From assembly GCA_030682175.1 (NCBI GenBank), contig JAUXOM010000015.1:1-49901 (forward strand): a stretch of 49,901 nt of DNA, read 5' to 3'. Origin of the DNA: Rhodocyclaceae bacterium (GTDB lineage: Bacteria; Pseudomonadota; Gammaproteobacteria; Burkholderiales; Rhodocyclaceae). This document shows, piece by piece, positions 8,901-17,150 of this stretch (positions are counted from its first letter, which is position 1; each line of letters opens with the position of its first letter). Below the pieces are notes generated by a model. The model saw nothing but the letters and a program-made list of their open reading frames with translations, had not been told where the DNA came from and searched no databases. The position numbers were made by a program, and so were the translations under genes.

Positions 8901-9178
8901 GCGAAGTACGCCACCTCGTCATCACCGGCCGCGTGCAAGGCGTCTGGTACCGCGCCAGCATGGCGCAGGAAGCCGAGCGCCTGGGCGTCACCGGCTGGGT
9001 GAAGAACCGCAGCGACGGCAGCGTCGAAGCCATGGTCGCCGGCACCCCCGAACAGGTGGCCGCCATCATGAACTGGGCGCGGCGCGGCCCGCCTGCGGCG
9101 CAAGTGGCGCATGTCGCCGTCGAGATCGGCAGCGCCCAGGAGGTAGCCGGGCTCAGCGGATTCGAGCAGCGCCGCTAA
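8897..9178 (+). CDS. acyP: Acylphosphatase
   Basis: Hydrolyses acyl-phosphates; small cytoplasmic ferredoxin-like-fold enzyme, 93 residues as in the family. The phosphate loop and catalytic Arg are in [12 protein letters not shown], and the catalytic Asn is in [14 protein letters not shown]. It starts inside the metG stop (ATGA). The C-terminal portion ([19 protein letters not shown] ... GFEQRR), together with the repeat after it, recurs as a degenerate fragment 2.2 kb downstream. Confidence 0.95.
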   Translation: MSEVRHLVITGRVQGVWYRASMAQEAERLGVTGWVKNRSDGSVEAMVAGTPEQVAAIMNWARRGPPAAQVAHVAVEIGSAQEVAGLSGFEQRR

Positions 9179-9183
9179 GAATA

Positions 9184-9207
9184 AAAGTCGGCGCTGGCGG
9201 GACGGCG
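9184..9207 (+). repeat. Dispersed repeat, short form
   Basis: Exact short-form core starting 5 bp after the acyP stop. It is followed by ATTCGGGGAGTTGAGGGA, which is nearly identical to the sequence after the copy at 11421, so these two copies share a longer unit. The rest of the gap to 9299 holds a small direct repeat (ATTTATGCCCC / ATTTATGACCCC). Confidence 0.85.
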
Positions 9208-9299
9208 ATTCGGGGAGTTGAGGGAAGGGATTCCGGGGTCTGAGCCCTATTTATGCCCCATTTATGACCCCCCGCTTGGTAAGCCCCAGCAGCAATTCC

Positions 9300-9779
9300 T
9301 CACTTGGCCACAACGGATGCCACGGCCTCATTCAGGTCATCGCCTGCCATCCCCATCACCTCGGCGATGGTGCCACCGAACATCATGCCCAGAAGTCCGA
9401 CATTGAGTTGTGAGACAAATACCTGCCCTTTCTTGTCTTCGTAGACCCCTATAGCTAACGGCATCAATGACGTAACCCCGCGGTCAGCATCGTTGGCCAG
9501 GATTTTTGAGGCGTAGCGCGGATTGCAGATATTCATACTGCCAACTCGCTCCATGTCGCCGAAAGCTGCCGTAGCCTTCTGATAGTCATTCACTGTCAGC
9601 ACCCGCCAGTCCTGTTTCTTCGCCAGAGCATCACTTATCGCCGCATCGGTGTCATCGTAGCTTCGATTGCTCTTCTGCTCGATCAGCATAAGCGAGGGCA
9701 TCGTAAACCATACCAACAACCCCATCAGAAGCATCCCAACAACAATCCAGCCAGCTGCATAAAATACGTTTGTTTTCAT
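9300..9779 (-). CDS. DUF302-family membrane-anchored protein
   Basis: 159 residues. One N-terminal membrane segment (about residues 8-28, AAGWIVVGMLLMGLLVWF) is followed by a DUF302-like domain whose typical core is seen as VGSMNICNPRYASKIL and TSLMPLAIGVYEDKKGQVFVS. The C-terminal stretch is GTIAEVMGMAGDDLNEAV. The DUF302 fold is a small alpha/beta domain of unknown function, often in redox or metal contexts. The ATG at 9779 has AGAGG about 10 bp upstream; longer readings upstream look non-coding. It stands alone on its strand. Confidence 0.8.
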   Translation of the reverse strand: MKTNVFYAAGWIVVGMLLMGLLVWFTMPSLMLIEQKSNRSYDDTDAAISDALAKKQDWRVLTVNDYQKATAAFGDMERVGSMNICNPRYASKILANDADRGVTSLMPLAIGVYEDKKGQVFVSQLNVGLLGMMFGGTIAEVMGMAGDDLNEAVASVVAK

Positions 9780-10039
9780 GGCGGCCGCCTCTTGAGAGTA
9801 ATGATTGGCTATAACCCTATCCCAATATAGGCTAATAACATTGCAGGGGCCGCTAGTTTGCAGCGTAGCTGCTCGATAGCGAACCTCCCACCACATTCAG
9901 GAGTCGTCTAGTCCAAGTTCATTGCATCCATCGCCGGCGCCAGTGGCTGCAGGCTGCTCCTGATCCCCGACCCCGTCCAGCTCTTGATTCCGGGTTTATC
10001 GGCCGCATCTACTCTGCAAGCAGACAACGGAGTTACGCC

Positions 10040-10273
10040 ATGAATGTCCTCTTCAACAACCCGCTACTTTACGTGATCGATTACCCGGGGCTTGACGCCC
10101 TGGAGATTCTCGACAAGCGCCATGGACGGATGGGTTTGTTGCGTGGCGCGACAGCCGACCGCATGCGCGGTGAATTCGAAACTTTCCTGACGCAAGAACA
10201 CAATCAGGAGGAATTCGAAGACTTCATTGATTCCTACAAGGCCATCCTTGATCATTCGGTCATGCAGCACTGA
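10040..10273 (+). CDS. DUF3567-type small betaproteobacterial protein
   Basis: 77 residues starting MNVLFNNPLLYVIDYPG, with LEILDKRHGRMGLLRGATAD in the middle and an acidic EEFEDFIDSYKAIL end. The order YEI/LEI-DK, then an IDDFI-like helix and a final hydrophobic strand resemble the DUF3567 family of betaproteobacteria, whose function is unknown. An ACGGAG box precedes the ATG. Assignment is by pattern memory, not a search. Confidence 0.65.
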   Translation: MNVLFNNPLLYVIDYPGLDALEILDKRHGRMGLLRGATADRMRGEFETFLTQEHNQEEFEDFIDSYKAILDHSVMQH

Positions 10274-10455
10274 TCCTGCCCGGGTGGTCCCGGCAAGAAA
10301 TGACAAGCTGCTTGTCTGGCGGCCACAAAAGACTATGTCATGCAGACGCCAAGGGCGCTGGCTGGAGCTTGCCGTAGGCTGATGGCGTCGATCAGTTGGG
10401 GATTTCGCGGCAACCGCGAATCCGCCACTCAAGGAGACACTCAAGGAGCCACATC

Positions 10456-11277
10456 ATGGGCGCCAGCGAAGAACCCGGCCTGCAAATTCCCGCCAAGCGC
10501 ACCGACCCCGGCCGTGGGGAAAAATGGACCATCGAGCGCATCATGTCGATCCGCTACTGGACGTCGAGCCTGGTGTCCTTCCGCACCACGCGCTATCGCA
10601 GCTTCCGCTTCACGCCGGGGCACTACACGCGGCTCGGGCTGGGCGCGGCAGACGACCTGGTCTGGCGCCCCTTCTCCGTGGCCTCGGCGGCCTATGACGA
10701 CTTCCTCGAATTCATCGCCGTGCTGGTGCCGGGCGGCGCGTTCTCGGAACAACTGAAGCACTTGCGCATCGGCGACGCGCTGTGCGTCGAGAAGGGCAGC
10801 TATGGCTTCCTCACCGTCGATCAGCTGGCTCCCGGCAAGAACCTCTGGCTGCTGTCCAGCGGCACCGGGCTCGGGCCCTTCCTGTCGATACTCCAGGATC
10901 CGGCCGTCTGGCAGAACTACGAACGCCTGATCGTGGCACACAGCGCGCGCCACTCGTCCGAACTGGCCTGGCGCGACGAAATTGCCGGCATACCGCAGCG
11001 CGAACTGTTCGCCGACGCGAAAGCCACCCTCACCTATCTGCCGATCGTCACCCGTGAGCCGGGCGCGACCCCGCTCGCCGAACGCATCCCGCTGTTGCTC
11101 GCCGATGGCCGCCTCGAAGCTGCGGCCGCCTGCCCACTCGACGTCGCCACGTCGCGCGTGCTGGTCTGCGGCAATCCAGAAATGGCCCGCGCGTTGCGCC
11201 AATCGCTGGCGGCGCGAGGTTTCGCTACCAACCGCCGCGGCATTCCGGGCCAGATGGCCTTCGAAAAATACTGGTAA
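10456..11277 (+). CDS. fpr: Ferredoxin-NADP reductase
   Basis: FAD enzyme passing electrons between NADPH and ferredoxin or flavodoxin; cytoplasmic, 273 residues. The FAD-binding motif is RPFSVASAAYDD (the family RxYS/T type), preceded by FRFTPGHYTRLGL. The NADP-binding motif is LLSSGTGLGPFLSIL, and VLVCGNPEMARAL lies nearer the end. The C-terminus GQMAFEKYW matches the usual aromatic terminus of bacterial Fpr. The ATG at 10456 is preceded by CAAGGAG. Fpr proteins are linked to redox-stress responses and Fe-S assembly, but no dedicated partner lies beside it. Confidence 0.92.
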   Translation: MGASEEPGLQIPAKRTDPGRGEKWTIERIMSIRYWTSSLVSFRTTRYRSFRFTPGHYTRLGLGAADDLVWRPFSVASAAYDDFLEFIAVLVPGGAFSEQLKHLRIGDALCVEKGSYGFLTVDQLAPGKNLWLLSSGTGLGPFLSILQDPAVWQNYERLIVAHSARHSSELAWRDEIAGIPQRELFADAKATLTYLPIVTREPGATPLAERIPLLLADGRLEAAAACPLDVATSRVLVCGNPEMARALRQSLAARGFATNRRGIPGQMAFEKYW

Positions 11278-11317
11278 GCCAAGTTCTTTCGCTTCAACTC
11301 ACGGCTGACCCACCGAA

Positions 11318-11415
11318 CCCGGCGCGCGCGGAACGGCCCGCCCCCAGCGCAGGTCGAGCATGTCCTCGTAGAGACCGGCAGCGGTGAATTCAACGGATTT
11401 GAACACCACCGGAAA
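11318..11415 (+). pseudogene. Acylphosphatase 3' fragment (decayed duplicate)
   Basis: Reading frame RNGPPPAQVEHVLVETGSG then EFNGFEHHRK aligns with the C-terminus of acyP in this window ([19 protein letters not shown] ... GFEQRR). It is followed, after AAGAATC, by the same repeat and flank that follow acyP (compare 9184 and 11421). No 5' half of the gene (GRVQGVWYR) is present, and the frame runs on through the repeat to a TAG near 11469. Confidence 0.75.
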
Positions 11416-11420
11416 GAATC

Positions 11421-11444
11421 AAAGTCGGCGCTGGCGGGACGGCG
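11421..11444 (+). repeat. Dispersed repeat, short form
   Basis: Exact short-form core, with downstream flank ATTCGGGAAGTTGAGGGA shared with the copy at 9184. Confidence 0.85.
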
Positions 11445-11569
11445 ATTCGGGAAGTTGAGGGACGGGTAGTCGGCCTTTTGCGGCCGGTCGTCATTTTCAG
11501 ATCGATATCCGCTTTCCTAAACCGTTGTTGCCCTTCGTGCCGTCACCAGCTGAAAGACAGGTATTGTTT

Positions 11570-11646
11570 AGGGTTGTGCGATGCCTGCCATCACGCGCAT
11601 GTGATGCAGGGCGTGACGCGGCCTGAGGCTGGCGTCGCACAACCCT
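11570..11646. repeat. 77-nt perfect-arm hairpin near the IS91 transposase end
   Basis: AGGGTTGTGCGA (11570-11581) pairs exactly with TCGCACAACCCT (11635-11646), extended by GCC/GGC after one mismatch. The loop holds a second stem, CATCAC/GTGATG. Its position beyond the 3' end of the transposase gene fits a rolling-circle origin or terminal recognition site, but this is inference. Confidence 0.7.
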
Positions 11647-11921
11647 CGGGGGAGGAAACCGCGGAATGCATCGTGGCGGCTGATCAGGCCGGCCAGGCTA
11701 TGGGGATTTGAGGTTTTGTGATCGTCCGGGTGACACGGTGTGGACCACCCAGCGGGAAGCGAAGCGTCGCCTGCACGCGAAAGCGACGCGCATTGAAGCG
11801 TTGTTGCAGGAAATCGGCAATGGGGAAACCGGGCTCTGGCGGTGATAGGCACAAGCGTCCCCTATCGGCGCGACGTGCCGCATAGCCGACAGAAGTTGAT
11901 GGATGGAATGGCGAATGACAC

Positions 11922-13103
11922 TCATGTGGCACCGCGCTGCTGGGGTGGTCCGCGGATGCAATGGCCACGCACGAAGGTCTCCACCACAATCATTGCCGCG
12001 CCACAGGCGGGACAGACGAAGCTTGGCGGCACGCTGGTCGCCACCTCGGCAGGCGCGGGCTCTGCGTCGGGTACAACATTCAGCAACGCGCGCACGCGTG
12101 CCAGATTCTCCCGGCGCCCGGCATTGGCGAACAACCCGTAGTGGCGAATGCGGTGGAATCCGCCGGGCAGTACATGCAGGAGAAATCGGCGCATGAACTC
12201 GTCGGCCGCGAGCGTCATCGCCTTGTGGCGTGTCCGTCCCTTCGCCCGATAGTCCTTCCAGCGGAAGGTCACACCCCGCGCATCCATCGATACGAGGCGC
12301 CGGTTCGAGATCGCCACACGATGGGTGTAGCGCGACAGATAGGCCAGCACCGCCTTTGGCCCGGCAAACGGGCGCTTGGCATAGACCACCCACTCGCACT
12401 TGCGCAGCGGTGCCAGCCACTTGGCGAAAGCCACTGAATCGGCAAGCTGCTCATACTCGCCGAAGAACCGCAACTGCCCGAGTTGATGCAGCCGGGCCAG
12501 CTCCGCCAGGAACCGCCGTCGGAACAGTCTTGAGAGTACCCGCACCGGCAGGAAGAAACCCGGCTTGCAAGCAACCCACCGCTCCCCATCGGGCGACAGC
12601 CCGCCACCCGGAATGATTCCATGCACGTGCGGATGATGTGTCAGCGCGGAACCCCAGGTATGCAGTACCAGCGTGCTCCCGATCTGCGCGCCCAGATGCT
12701 TCGGGTCACCAGCAATGGTCCGCAGGGTCTCGGCGGCCACATTGAACAGCAGATCGTAGATGGCGGCCTTGTTGTAATACGCGATGGCACTGATCGGCGC
12801 CGGCAGGGTGAAGACGACGTGGTAATACGCCACCGGCAGCAGATCCGCCTGCCGGGCATCCAGCCAGCGTTGCGCAGCCTTGGCCTGGCATTTCGGGCAA
12901 TGCCGGTTGCGGCAGGAGTTGTAACTGATCTCCTGGTGGTCGCAGGCATTGCAACGCAGCGCATGTCCTCCCAGCGCTGCGCTGCGGCACTGTTCGATGG
13001 CCGACATGACCTTGAGTTGGCCCAGGCTCAAGGGTTGTGACTGACGCCACGCGGGTCCGTGGCTGCGGAAGATGTCGGCGACTTCCAGGGCGGAGCGCCC
13101 CAT
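11922..13103 (-). CDS. IS91-family transposase
   Basis: 393-residue rolling-circle (HUH, single-Tyr) transposase. The N-terminal zinc-binding region shows LRCNACDHQEISYNSCRNRH followed by CPKC. The HUH motif is HPHVHGIIPGGGL, and the catalytic-Tyr region is YLSRYTHRVAISNRRL. A C-terminal CxxC pair is in FVCPACGAAM. Length and motif order match the IS91 Y2/Y1 transposases. It starts 6 bp after the recombinase stop, so the two are co-transcribed. It appears intact. Confidence 0.93.
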   Translation of the reverse strand: MGRSALEVADIFRSHGPAWRQSQPLSLGQLKVMSAIEQCRSAALGGHALRCNACDHQEISYNSCRNRHCPKCQAKAAQRWLDARQADLLPVAYYHVVFTLPAPISAIAYYNKAAIYDLLFNVAAETLRTIAGDPKHLGAQIGSTLVLHTWGSALTHHPHVHGIIPGGGLSPDGERWVACKPGFFLPVRVLSRLFRRRFLAELARLHQLGQLRFFGEYEQLADSVAFAKWLAPLRKCEWVVYAKRPFAGPKAVLAYLSRYTHRVAISNRRLVSMDARGVTFRWKDYRAKGRTRHKAMTLAADEFMRRFLLHVLPGGFHRIRHYGLFANAGRRENLARVRALLNVVPDAEPAPAEVATSVPPSFVCPACGAAMIVVETFVRGHCIRGPPQQRGAT

Positions 13104-13109
13104 GAAAGG

Positions 13110-13985
13110 CTACGCCGGGTGCAGATTCTCCAGAGGGCTGACGACTTCGCGCAGGATGTCGGTGGCGACCTGCGCATAGAGTGCCGTGGTATCCAGTTTC
13201 TTGTGGCCGAGCAAGACCTGGATGACGCGAATGTCGACCTTCTGCTCGAGCAGGTGAGTGGCAAAGCTGTGCCGCAGGGTGTGCATCGAGACGCGCTTGT
13301 CGATCTTTGCATCCGCCGCTGCGGCATGGATGGCGCGGTTGAGTTGGCGGGTACTCAATGGCTCGACCGGGTTCAGTCCGGGAAACAGCCAGCCACCGTC
13401 GAGCATCTTGCCCTGCGCATGCGCGACGCGCCACCAGACGCGCAGGCGTTCCAGCAGCACCGGTGACAGCATCGCGTAGCGATCCTTCTGCCCCTTGCCC
13501 TGTTCGATGCGCAGGGTCATGCGCTGGCTGTCGATGTCGCCGACCTTCAGCGTAGCGACTTCGCTGGCGCGCAAGCCGGCACCGTAGGCCACCGAGAGTG
13601 CCGTCTGGTGCTTGAGATTCCCGGAGGCAGCAATCAACCGTGCAACTTCTTCACGGCTCAATATCACTGGCAGGGTGCGCGGCACGCGCACCGGTTGCAT
13701 CTTCGCCATGAGTTTGGGTTGATCGAGCGTGACGTCGCAGAAGAACTTGAGCCCAGTAATGGCCGCGTTGAGCGAGACCGGCGAGATGCCGTGATCGACC
13801 AGGTGCAACTGGTAGTTGCGCAGGTCCTCGACGCTGGCGGTGTCGGGCGAACGGCCCAGATACTTGGCGAACTGTCGTACCGCCCGCAGGTAATGGGTCT
13901 GGGTCTTGTCGCACAGCTTGCGCATCCGCATGTCGTCGATCATGCGTTGACGCAACGGGGTGATGACTGGGGTCGTGGTAGCCAT
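13110..13985 (-). CDS. Tyrosine recombinase accompanying the IS91 transposase
   Basis: 291-residue XerD-like phage-integrase-family protein. The N-terminal SAM-like DNA-binding domain (TPLRQRMIDDMRMRKLCDKT) is followed by a catalytic domain with GAGLRASEVATLKVGDID (Arg I), HTLRHSFATHLLE (HxxR) and the nucleophile region LGHKKLDTTALYAQV. The ATG at 13985 has an AGGAG box. Such integrases pair with transposases in some IS91 elements and are thought to assist integration. It seems complete. Confidence 0.92.
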   Translation of the reverse strand: MATTTPVITPLRQRMIDDMRMRKLCDKTQTHYLRAVRQFAKYLGRSPDTASVEDLRNYQLHLVDHGISPVSLNAAITGLKFFCDVTLDQPKLMAKMQPVRVPRTLPVILSREEVARLIAASGNLKHQTALSVAYGAGLRASEVATLKVGDIDSQRMTLRIEQGKGQKDRYAMLSPVLLERLRVWWRVAHAQGKMLDGGWLFPGLNPVEPLSTRQLNRAIHAAAADAKIDKRVSMHTLRHSFATHLLEQKVDIRVIQVLLGHKKLDTTALYAQVATDILREVVSPLENLHPA

Positions 13986-14387
13986 GGCTTGCTCCTGTCA
14001 AAGTCGAGGCGGATTGCCTCGTCTCCAACATCGGCAGTTTCATGGCCTGTGCAAAACTACCACCGCTTCCGTCACCCACCTCTGCCTGCACTTCCTTACC
14101 GCGCGAGCGGTTTAGTCCCCTGGCCGGGGGCAGAAGTCGATCTTGATATAGCCAGCGACCGCAACGACCGAAAATCGGCCGGACAGCATCAATCCACAAA
14201 AAGCGCTTCAGAATCACTTGCCGCCGCCGGCGACCCCCAGCCTCGTTGCTGGCGGTATTCTTGGTGTTCTGAATAGCTGCTTTGGCAACGGCACGTTGAA
14301 TAAGCAATCATCGGCCGCACTTGAAAGTTTGCGCCCATGCCGCATGGACGATCTATCCCACACCTCAACCCGACGGGAATTCAAACG
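13986..14387. other. Non-coding stretch between IS91 genes and old yellow enzyme
   Basis: 402 bp. It contains a hairpin CGAGGC-GGATT-GCCTCG (14005-14021) just before the recombinase start. No convincing gene is present. On the minus strand a short frame near 14100-14150 (GYIKIDFCPRPGD, then stop) might be an IS-derived remnant. The start-proximal part must hold the promoter of the old yellow enzyme gene. Confidence 0.5.
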
Positions 14388-15458
14388 ATGACCAATTTGT
14401 TCAGCGAACTTCGCCTGGGTGCGATTACGACACCCAACCGGATCTTCATGGCGCCATTGACCCGCTGCCGCGCCGGTAGTGAGCACGTCGCCAATGACCT
14501 GATGGCGGAGTATTACGCGCAGCGCGCCAGTGCTGGCCTGATCATTGCCGAAGCAACCATGGCGATGGCGGGTAACTCGGCCTTCTGGATGGAGCCCGGC
14601 ATCCATTCACCGGCCCAGGTTGCTGGATGGAAGCTGGTTACCGACGCGGTCCATGCGGCGGGTGGCCGCATCTTCCTGCAGATCTGGCATGGCGGGCGTG
14701 CCTGCCATCCACTGCTGAATGGTGGTGCTCAGCCGGTCAGCGCCAGTGCCATCGCCATCACCGGCGATGAGGTGCTTACCCCGGAGGGGAAAAGGCCTTA
14801 TGTGATGCCGCGCGCGCTGCGCGATGATGAAATTCCCGGCATTGTCGCGGGCTTCAGGCAGGCGGCTGAGAATGCCAAGGCGGCCGGCTTTGATGGTGTC
14901 GAGATTCATGGTGCGAATGGTTATCTGCTTGACCAGTTTCTGCGCGACGGCAGCAACCAGCGTAACGGTGCCTATGGCGGCAGCCTGGAAAATCGTGCGC
15001 GCCTGTTGTTCGAGGTTGTCGCGGCGACGTGCGAGGTCTGGGGCAGCGACCGCGTGGGTCTGCGGATATCGCCCCTGAATAGCTACAACGACATGATCGA
15101 CAGCGATCCCATCGGCCTGGCGACATGGCTTGCAGGTGAGCTGAACCGCTTCGATCTGGCCTATCTGCACCTGATGCGTGCGGACTTCTTCGGAAAACAG
15201 CAGGGTGATGTCGTCACTCCGGTGCGGGCCAACTACAAGGGTGTGTTGATCGGCAACATGGGCTATACGCCCGAGGAAGCCGCAGCGGCGGTCGCAGCGG
15301 GCACGCTCGATGCCGTTGCCTTTGGTACCGGCTTTCTCGCCAACCCTGACCTGCCGGCCCGGATCAAAGCCAAGGCGCCACTGAATCAGGCGAATCCGGC
15401 AACGTTCTACACACCCGGTCCCGAGGGCTATACGGACTATCCCGTTCTGACAAAGTAG
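14388..15458 (+). CDS. Old yellow enzyme / alkene reductase
   Basis: FMN-dependent ene-reductase (NemA/OYE family), cytoplasmic, about 356 residues. It acts on alpha,beta-unsaturated carbonyls, nitroesters and similar electrophiles in the family. Visible motifs are NRIFMAPLTRCRA at the N-terminus, LQIWHGGRACH, the substrate-binding His/Asn pair and Tyr in EIHGANGYLLDQFLRDGSN, YGGSLENRARLLFEV, and LIGNMGY with VAFGTGFLANPDLP for phosphate binding. The ATG at 14388 follows a weak GGGAA; an upstream in-frame start would add 17 residues. It is convergent with the sugar dehydrogenase gene. Confidence 0.93.
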   Translation: MTNLFSELRLGAITTPNRIFMAPLTRCRAGSEHVANDLMAEYYAQRASAGLIIAEATMAMAGNSAFWMEPGIHSPAQVAGWKLVTDAVHAAGGRIFLQIWHGGRACHPLLNGGAQPVSASAIAITGDEVLTPEGKRPYVMPRALRDDEIPGIVAGFRQAAENAKAAGFDGVEIHGANGYLLDQFLRDGSNQRNGAYGGSLENRARLLFEVVAATCEVWGSDRVGLRISPLNSYNDMIDSDPIGLATWLAGELNRFDLAYLHLMRADFFGKQQGDVVTPVRANYKGVLIGNMGYTPEEAAAAVAAGTLDAVAFGTGFLANPDLPARIKAKAPLNQANPATFYTPGPEGYTDYPVLTK

Positions 15459-15514
15459 GGAACGAGATTGTCCGCAAGGTGGCAGCTTGGTCTATTCAAG
15501 GCCAGACTTGCACT

Positions 15515-15534
15515 CCCGGCCAGGGCTGGTCGGG
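15515..15534. terminator. Hairpin between convergent genes
   Basis: CCCGGCCA-GGGC-TGGTCGGG (one mismatch) lies between the old yellow enzyme stop and the sugar dehydrogenase stop. It has no clear T-run on either side, so terminator function is only plausible. Confidence 0.45.
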
Positions 15535-16788
15535 TTAATCCGGTACCGCGGTAGAAGCAGAAGGCACAAGGCGAATCAATTTGCCGTTGGCACTATCGGT
15601 AACAACATAGATGAAGCCATCCGGCCCCTGGCGTACATCACGAATCCGTTCACCGAGCGCTTCGAGCAGGCGGGTTTCCTTGACGACCTTGCCGGCAAAG
15701 GGGCGCTCCAATTCGAGGCGTGCCAGGTGGGTGAATTTCAACGAGCCGACCAGCAGATTGCCCAGCCAGGCTTTACCGTATTTTTCGGTGGTCACGAATG
15801 TCATGCCTGAAGGCGCAATCGACGGCGTCCATTGATGCAGTGGCTGTTCAGTGCCGGCTTTGGCGGAGCTGCCGTCGCCCACGGCCGTGAGGTCATAATT
15901 CCTGCCGAAGCTGACCAGCGGCCAGCCGTAGTTGCCGCCGGGCTGGGGCAGGTTGATTTCGTCACCGCCACGCGGACCATGCTCGTGCATCCAGAGCACG
16001 CCTTGCGGACTCAGCGTTGCCCCTTGCGGGTTGCGATGCCCGAAGCTCCAGATTTCGGTGAGCGCACCGGGGCGGCCAACGAAAGGGTTGTCCGCTGGAA
16101 CGCTGCCATCCTTGTTGATGCGGATGACTTTGCCGTGGTGGTTATCCAGTGTCTGGGCATCATCACGCCGGTTGAAACGTTCGCCCAGGGTCAGGAACAG
16201 TTTGCCATCGGCCTGCCCCTGGGCATTTTTGCTTTCGACGATGCGGCAGCCAAAATGCAGTTCGCTGGCTGTTTTGGGACGCTGGGAAAACAGGAGGCGC
16301 AGCCCCTCAAGCTGGCGCAGGTCGGCAGACAGTCTGGCGCTGGCCAGGGCGGTGCTGTTGCCATTGCCCCGGCTGGCCGGTTCGGCATAACAGAAGTAGA
16401 GCGTGCGGTTACGCAGGAAATCACTGTCGAGCACCACATCCAGCAGGCCACCCTGGCCACCCACGGCAATGGCCGGGAGCCCGCCGACCGGCGGGCCGAT
16501 CTTTCCGTCAGGCGCCACCACCCGAAACGCAGCGGCGCGCTCGGATACCAGGAAATGGCCGTTCGGCAGAAAAGCCACCGCCCAAGGATGGTTGAGTCCC
16601 TGGGCAATCGTTAGCGGAACGATTTGCTGGCCCAGGGCGAGTGCCGAAACTCCGGACAGGAGCAGCGCACAAAGAAAGCGTGTCGGCCAGAGCCGGCAAA
16701 CCGGATCAGCCCAGGCGGCGGCTTTGCTGTTCCTCAACCGCGTGTTGGCGATCCGGGGCGGCGATCCCCTTGAGTTCATCGGCTTCAC
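15535..16788 (-). CDS. PQQ-type aldose sugar dehydrogenase (YliI-like)
   Basis: Predicted periplasmic soluble dehydrogenase of the GSDH beta-propeller family (E. coli YliI/Asd relatives use PQQ to oxidise aldoses). I prefer a GTG start at 16788, which has AAGGAG nine bases upstream and gives about 417 residues; the ATG at 16779 has no such spacing. The hydrophobic segment FLCALLLSGVSALALGQQ then serves as signal peptide after a long basic n-region. Family motifs are LNHPWAVAFLPNG, GGQGGLLDVVLD, HGKVIRINKDGSVP, EIWSFGHRNPQG, HEHGPRGGDEIN and GGNYGWPLVS. Its 5' end overlaps the preceding small membrane-protein gene. Confidence 0.88.
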   Translation of the reverse strand: MKPMNSRGSPPRIANTRLRNSKAAAWADPVCRLWPTRFLCALLLSGVSALALGQQIVPLTIAQGLNHPWAVAFLPNGHFLVSERAAAFRVVAPDGKIGPPVGGLPAIAVGGQGGLLDVVLDSDFLRNRTLYFCYAEPASRGNGNSTALASARLSADLRQLEGLRLLFSQRPKTASELHFGCRIVESKNAQGQADGKLFLTLGERFNRRDDAQTLDNHHGKVIRINKDGSVPADNPFVGRPGALTEIWSFGHRNPQGATLSPQGVLWMHEHGPRGGDEINLPQPGGNYGWPLVSFGRNYDLTAVGDGSSAKAGTEQPLHQWTPSIAPSGMTFVTTEKYGKAWLGNLLVGSLKFTHLARLELERPFAGKVVKETRLLEALGERIRDVRQGPDGFIYVVTDSANGKLIRLVPSASTAVPD

Positions 16789-17005
16789 CAAACTGATCTC
16801 CTTCCTGGCGACAGCTTGCTGCAATGGCCGTGCTGCGTTGCACACCGCATCTGCCGCTCTTGCAACTGCCCGGGGCAGCCACTTCCACGCCGTCCTGCCC
16901 CATGCTTTTCAAAAGGAAATAGATGGCACCGACAGCAGCAATCAGCACAACGAGGGTTACCAGCGCAACTAGCATGATTTGGGTTGAGGACTGTTGAAGC
17001 GACAA
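16706..17005 (-). CDS. Small single-pass membrane protein with Cys motif
   Basis: Up to 99 residues from a TTG at 17005 (GGTAGG six bases upstream) or 89 from an internal ATG. One membrane segment (MLVALVTLVVLIAAVGAIYFLLK) is followed by GSCKSGRCGVQ and a polar helical tail (QEGDQFGEADELKGIAAPD). The 3' end overlaps the sugar dehydrogenase gene by about 80 bp in another frame, which suggests translational coupling. I do not recognise a family. Hydrophobic pattern and codon choice favour a real gene. Confidence 0.6.
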   Translation of the reverse strand: MSLQQSSTQIMLVALVTLVVLIAAVGAIYFLLKSMGQDGVEVAAPGSCKSGRCGVQRSTAIAASCRQEGDQFGEADELKGIAAPDRQHAVEEQQSRRLG

Positions 17006-17150
17006 CTATAGCCTACCGGCTGCCCTTTGTCGTTTGCAGTCTGCTGTGGTCGAGAACCCGACGCACGCAGCCATCGTGCAAACCATGAACGATCATGCCT
17101 TGAGCGCTGAACTTGGACAGGAATTGTCGTCCCGCGGCGCAACCACGGGC

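Larger units (their letters stand above)
11570..14021. mobile_element. IS91-type element (ends not resolved)
   Basis: Contains an HUH-type transposase and a tyrosine recombinase in tandem on the minus strand, a gene pair seen in one IS91 subgroup. Candidate terminal structures are the large hairpin at 11570-11646, past the transposase end, and the short hairpin at 14005-14021, before the recombinase start. The true borders may lie outside these, between about 11470 and 14330. IS91 elements move by rolling-circle replication, lack inverted terminal repeats and make no target duplication, so the ends cannot be set by eye. Confidence 0.75.

Noticed and set aside
11570-11646. Integron attC-like site
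   Set aside because: The arms read GGTTGTGCG ... CGCACAACC, with GTT on the left and AAC on the right, and do not fit the RYYYAAC ... GTTRRRY core sites; no integron integrase or cassette array is nearby.
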